From the NCBI RefSeq assembly GCF_014377975.1, contig NZ_JACMOO010000054.1, positions 1 to 64,000 on the forward strand: DNA of 64,000 bases. Reading direction: 5' to 3'. Made by a program: the position numbers and the translations under genes. Below, one piece after another: positions 60,205 through 64,000 of the stretch. The notes under the pieces were generated by a model. That model made no database searches. It was given only the letters and a program-made list of their open reading frames with translations, and was not told the origin of the DNA. The DNA comes from Ferruginibacter sp. GTDB taxonomy: Bacteria; Bacteroidota; Bacteroidia; Chitinophagales; Chitinophagaceae. Each line of letters starts with the position of its first letter. Position 1 is the stretch's first letter.

Positions 60205-63200
60205 ATGAGAAAAACTGCAGCGCTTTTTATTGTGCTTCTATTCGGCACAAGCTCCGTTTTTGCCCAAAATAAAATCAAGGGTAAAGTCACAGATTCCAAA
60301 AATGGTTCTCCAATATCCGGAGCCACCATTAAAGTAAAAGATGAAAATACTTCTACCACCTCCAATGCTGATGGAACATTTGAAATTGTAGCCAAATTAG
60401 GAAGTGCCCTTGAAATATCAGAGGTTGGGCACGCTCCGGTTTCTGTAAAATATACGGAACCTGTTTTGGGTGGATTACAAATTGTAATGAATCAGGATAC
60501 AAGGGGATTATCTGAAATAGTGGTAACTTCTCTGGGTATTAAACGGGAAAAAAAGGCGCTTGGTTATGCGGTGTCGACAGTAAATAAAAAAGATCTGGAA
60601 CTTAGACCGGAAGCTGATCTAGGTCGAATACTAAGTGGTAAGGCGCCAGGGCTGAATGTATTGGCTACAAGTGGTTTAAGCGGAAGCGGTACCAATATAA
60701 ATATCAGGGGTATTAGCACCATCACCGGAACATCCAGCCCTCTATTTGTTGTGGATGGTGTTCCTTTTAACAGTAATACAAACACATCGTCAGACTTTAC
60801 TTACGGAACCCAAACTTCAAGCAGATTCCTTGATCTTGATCCTAATAATATTGATAACGTGAGTATTTTGAAAGGTTTAAGTGCGGTAACGCTTTACGGT
60901 GAGGCGGGAAGAAACGGCGTTATCTTAATTACAACTAAAAATGGAGCTACATCAACCAGTAAAAAGAAAAATGAAATATCTGTATCTCAGTCGAACTTTG
61001 AAACGAAGGCCTTTTTACCAGAGTATAACACGTCTTATGGCGGTGGATTTGACCTCAGTTTAGGATTACTTTTTTTTAGTAACTGGGGAGCCAAATTTAC
61101 AAATCCGCCTGCACAGGTAAGACATCCTTACGATAAAACCTCATTAAATGCTGATTTTCCGGAATACAAAGGTGTTCCTTACGATTATAAATTTCACAAT
61201 AGTGTTCCTAATTTTTTTAGAATGGGAACTACAAGCACTACCGCCGTTAATGTTGGAGGTTCCTCAGGAAGTCTTAATTACAATATGAACTTCAGCCATA
61301 CGGATGACAAGGGTTACCTACCGGGTAACAGCCTTTTAAAAAATAATTTTGGTGTTGGAGGTACAGCAAAACTTAGCAATAGGTTTACAATTAGTGGTAC
61401 CATGAACTATGTAGGAACCAACGTAAAATCTCCGCCTACCAGTAATAGTTACGGAAATAATGCTACCAATACATCGGTTTTTGGGAATGTAATGTATACT
61501 CCTACTGCCATGGATTTAATGGGACTTCCTTATGAAAAACCTTCGGATCATTCACAGGTATATTATCGCAATGACAATGGTATTCAAAACCCACGGTGGA
61601 CATTGTATAATGCATTTACCGTTGATAAGGTTGCCAGAGTGTATGGACAGATGAGTACGAAATATGATATTGCTAAAGGGATTTTTCTTACCTATCGTGT
61701 AGGGTACGATAATTATACCGAATACCAGGAATACTCTCAAAATAAAGGTGGCGTAGCTACCCCAACTGGTATTTTAAGAACATCTACCGGAATCAATACT
61801 ATTTGGGATCATACACTCCTTTTAAGTTTTAGTCGCAGTTTAGGAGGAAATTTCAGCTTAAATGCAGATGCTGGTGCTAACAGACGGCAGGATATTTATG
61901 AACAAACGGGCATGACCAGTTCGCAGCAGTTGGTATATGGGTTAATGAACCACGGCAATTTTATAAACCATAGCACCTCAAGTGAAAATGGAGTAGCTCT
62001 TAACCGGTTGCCAGAGGAAGTGTTAGGGTTAGGTGTTTTCGCAACCGGTACCATAGCTTACAAGGATTATGCTTATTTAACCGTAGGGGGACGTAATAGT
62101 TGGAAGTCTACTGTAGAAGAAAAGAACAGAAGTATTTTTTATCCAAATGCTGCGTTGTCATTTATCCCTACTTCAGCAATAGCTGCATTACAGAACAACA
62201 AGACTGTTAATTATTTAAAATTAAGAGTTGGGTACTCAACAAGTGCTAATTTTCCGCCACCCTATGCTACAAGAAGTTCCCTGTTTATCGCATCAAGGAG
62301 TTTTGTAACCGCAACAGGAACGCCCATAAACGTCAATTCCATCCCAAACCTGCTTCCCAATTCAAACCTCAAACCTGAATTGCTAAAGGAAACAGAAGCT
62401 GGTATCGAGGGTAAATTTTTTAATAACAGAATATCGCTGGATTTAACGTTGTACAATAGAGTAGCGAGCGAACAAATTTTAAGAAGAGATCTTGACCCAA
62501 GCACCGGTTACACTTCACAGCAAATTAATGCGGGTAAGGTTAACAATAAGGGTATCGAAATACAATTGGGATTAACGGTAATTGAAAACAGAAGCTGGAA
62601 ATGGCAAGTTGACGGATTGTATACTTTGAACAAAAGTATGGTTTCTGATATACCTTCTGATCTTGCACAGGTGAATACCGCTGGTTATTCCAACGAAGGA
62701 ACTTTTGCAAAAAATGGGTATCCTTTAGGAATAATTATGTCTAATTATTTTCAAAGGGATCCTAAAACTGGCCAACGCCTTGTAGGAACGGACGGTAACT
62801 ATATCAATTCAAATAATATAGGTGTAATCGGTGATCCCAATCCTTTATACAAAGTTTCCGGTATAAGCACGCTAAGTTATAAATCTTTTAGTTTTAGAAT
62901 GCAATGGGATTATACCCAGGGTGGACAAATGTTTTCAGGCACTGCAGGTGGTTTGCTTGGAAGAGGCGTAACAAAAGATACTGAATTTGACAGGGCGGCT
63001 TCCTATATTTTGCCCGGCGTATTGGAGAATGGCAAACCCAATAACATACAGATATCTTCATCACAGGCATATTACGGTAATAGTATTACAAATGGTGCAG
63101 CCGACGAATCAGCTATTTATGATGCTACCTGTATCAGGTTAAGAGAAGCTTCTCTTTCCTATAGTATACCGGCTAAATTATTAAGTAACACTCCGTTTGG

Positions 63201-63378
63201 CTCAATATCACTCAATATTTCAGGAACCAATCTCTGGTACTATGCACCTAACTTTCCAAAGTATATTCACTTTGATCCTGAAGCATCAGGTTTGGGAGTT
63301 AGCAACGGAAGAGGACTTGAATTTCTTTCTGGTCCTTCTGCCCGTAGGATTGGCGCAAGTATAAGAGTAACTTTCTAA
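60205..63378 (+). CDS. SusC/RagA family TonB-linked outer membrane protein (second copy)
   Basis: MRKTAALFIVLLFGTSSVFAQNKIKGKVTDSKNGSPISGATIKVKDE; plug and barrel; N-terminus very similar to 54749..57904. Confidence 0.96.
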   Translation: MRKTAALFIVLLFGTSSVFAQNKIKGKVTDSKNGSPISGATIKVKDENTSTTSNADGTFEIVAKLGSALEISEVGHAPVSVKYTEPVLGGLQIVMNQDTRGLSEIVVTSLGIKREKKALGYAVSTVNKKDLELRPEADLGRILSGKAPGLNVLATSGLSGSGTNINIRGISTITGTSSPLFVVDGVPFNSNTNTSSDFTYGTQTSSRFLDLDPNNIDNVSILKGLSAVTLYGEAGRNGVILITTKNGATSTSKKKNEISVSQSNFETKAFLPEYNTSYGGGFDLSLGLLFFSNWGAKFTNPPAQVRHPYDKTSLNADFPEYKGVPYDYKFHNSVPNFFRMGTTSTTAVNVGGSSGSLNYNMNFSHTDDKGYLPGNSLLKNNFGVGGTAKLSNRFTISGTMNYVGTNVKSPPTSNSYGNNATNTSVFGNVMYTPTAMDLMGLPYEKPSDHSQVYYRNDNGIQNPRWTLYNAFTVDKVARVYGQMSTKYDIAKGIFLTYRVGYDNYTEYQEYSQNKGGVATPTGILRTSTGINTIWDHTLLLSFSRSLGGNFSLNADAGANRRQDIYEQTGMTSSQQLVYGLMNHGNFINHSTSSENGVALNRLPEEVLGLGVFATGTIAYKDYAYLTVGGRNSWKSTVEEKNRSIFYPNAALSFIPTSAIAALQNNKTVNYLKLRVGYSTSANFPPPYATRSSLFIASRSFVTATGTPINVNSIPNLLPNSNLKPELLKETEAGIEGKFFNNRISLDLTLYNRVASEQILRRDLDPSTGYTSQQINAGKVNNKGIEIQLGLTVIENRSWKWQVDGLYTLNKSMVSDIPSDLAQVNTAGYSNEGTFAKNGYPLGIIMSNYFQRDPKTGQRLVGTDGNYINSNNIGVIGDPNPLYKVSGISTLSYKSFSFRMQWDYTQGGQMFSGTAGGLLGRGVTKDTEFDRAASYILPGVLENGKPNNIQISSSQAYYGNSITNGAADESAIYDATCIRLREASLSYSIPAKLLSNTPFGSISLNISGTNLWYYAPNFPKYIHFDPEASGLGVSNGRGLEFLSGPSARRIGASIRVTF

Positions 63379-63395
63379 CCATTAAAAAGCAAATT

Positions 63396-64000
63396 ATGAA
63401 CTATAAAAAAATATTACCTGCTATACTTGGGATACTTCTTATCGGAGGTATTTCATCCTGTAAAAAGCAATTTGATAAATTACTGACCAATCCCAATTAT
63501 CCCAGTGCTGCAACTGCGGATGTGGATTTATACTTAAATGAAGTGCAGCTTGATTTTAATACTTTCTGGACTTCAGCCGGTGACTATGGCGCTCAGTTAA
63601 GCAGGCAACAACACTGGACCGGACCTTTTTACCGGAACGGATACACACCCTCAAGTTTTGATTTTCAGTGGACAACAGCGTATACAGGCGTTTTAACTAA
63701 CAGCAATGCAATGATCCCGTTGGCTCTTTCTCAAAGAAAATATATACAATCGGGCATAGCCAGGGTATTAAAGGCATACACAGTAGCAACTTTGGTTGAT
63801 AATTTTGGCGATATTCCTTATTCAGAAGCCGGTTTAGGAAATGATAATACGATTCCAAAGGTTGATGGTGGCGCCAGCATATATGTAGCTGTTCAAAACT
63901 TACTGGATAGCGCCATTTCGGATTTTTCCAAGCCGAATTCTGCTCCCTTTGTAGGTAATGATTTATTTTACGGAGGCAGTAAGGCAAACTGGACTACGCT
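63396..64000 (+). CDS. SusD/RagB family lipoprotein, truncated by the window end
   Basis: ATG 63396, lipobox GGISSCKKQFDKLLTNPNYPS; open to 64000; absent from the ORF track. Confidence 0.88.
   Translation, partial: MNYKKILPAILGILLIGGISSCKKQFDKLLTNPNYPSAATADVDLYLNEVQLDFNTFWTSAGDYGAQLSRQQHWTGPFYRNGYTPSSFDFQWTTAYTGVLTNSNAMIPLALSQRKYIQSGIARVLKAYTVATLVDNFGDIPYSEAGLGNDNTIPKVDGGASIYVAVQNLLDSAISDFSKPNSAPFVGNDLFYGGSKANWTT

Noticed and set aside
1-64000. Search for CRISPR arrays, tRNA/rRNA genes, phage modules or defence systems
   Set aside because: No regular spacer-repeat array, no tRNA-like or rRNA sequence, no transposase, integrase, restriction or toxin-antitoxin signatures were seen.

Overview
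This 64 kb window is AT-rich, almost fully coding chromosomal DNA from a Bacteroidota. It is probably Chitinophagaceae-like; that is inferred from SusC/SusD pairs, a T9SS sorting domain, GldC, DUF4290, and the gene order BamA-OmpH-OmpH-MurI next to UppS, a DUF6089-like barrel, NAD kinase and a CBS protein. Most of it is housekeeping: phospholipid synthesis (psd, cdsA), rpmH-rnpA-yidD, the envelope cluster, murA/gmk, gcvH, serS, purD, the mreBCD-PBP2-rodA operon, galE, and phosphate transport. Accessory content includes a DUF1800/DUF1501 pair, OPT and POT peptide transporters, an ECF sigma factor with a repeat-bearing single-TM protein and a small secreted protein, and two tandem SusC/SusD loci at the right edge (the second SusD is cut off). 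I found no CRISPR array, prophage, intact transposase, tRNA or rRNA. The observations most worth a second look are: (i) two copies of a ~145-bp inverted-terminus MITE-like repeat; (ii) intergenic elements built from degenerate 7-mer and 8-mer repeats in opposing arms; (iii) the sigma / repeat-protein / secreted-protein operon; (iv) a T9SS 'tail-only' secreted protein; (v) the conserved leader shared by the two susC genes; (vi) a G8 tract inside susD; (vii) a decayed beta-barrel gene. All family assignments come from reading the translations; no database search was run.
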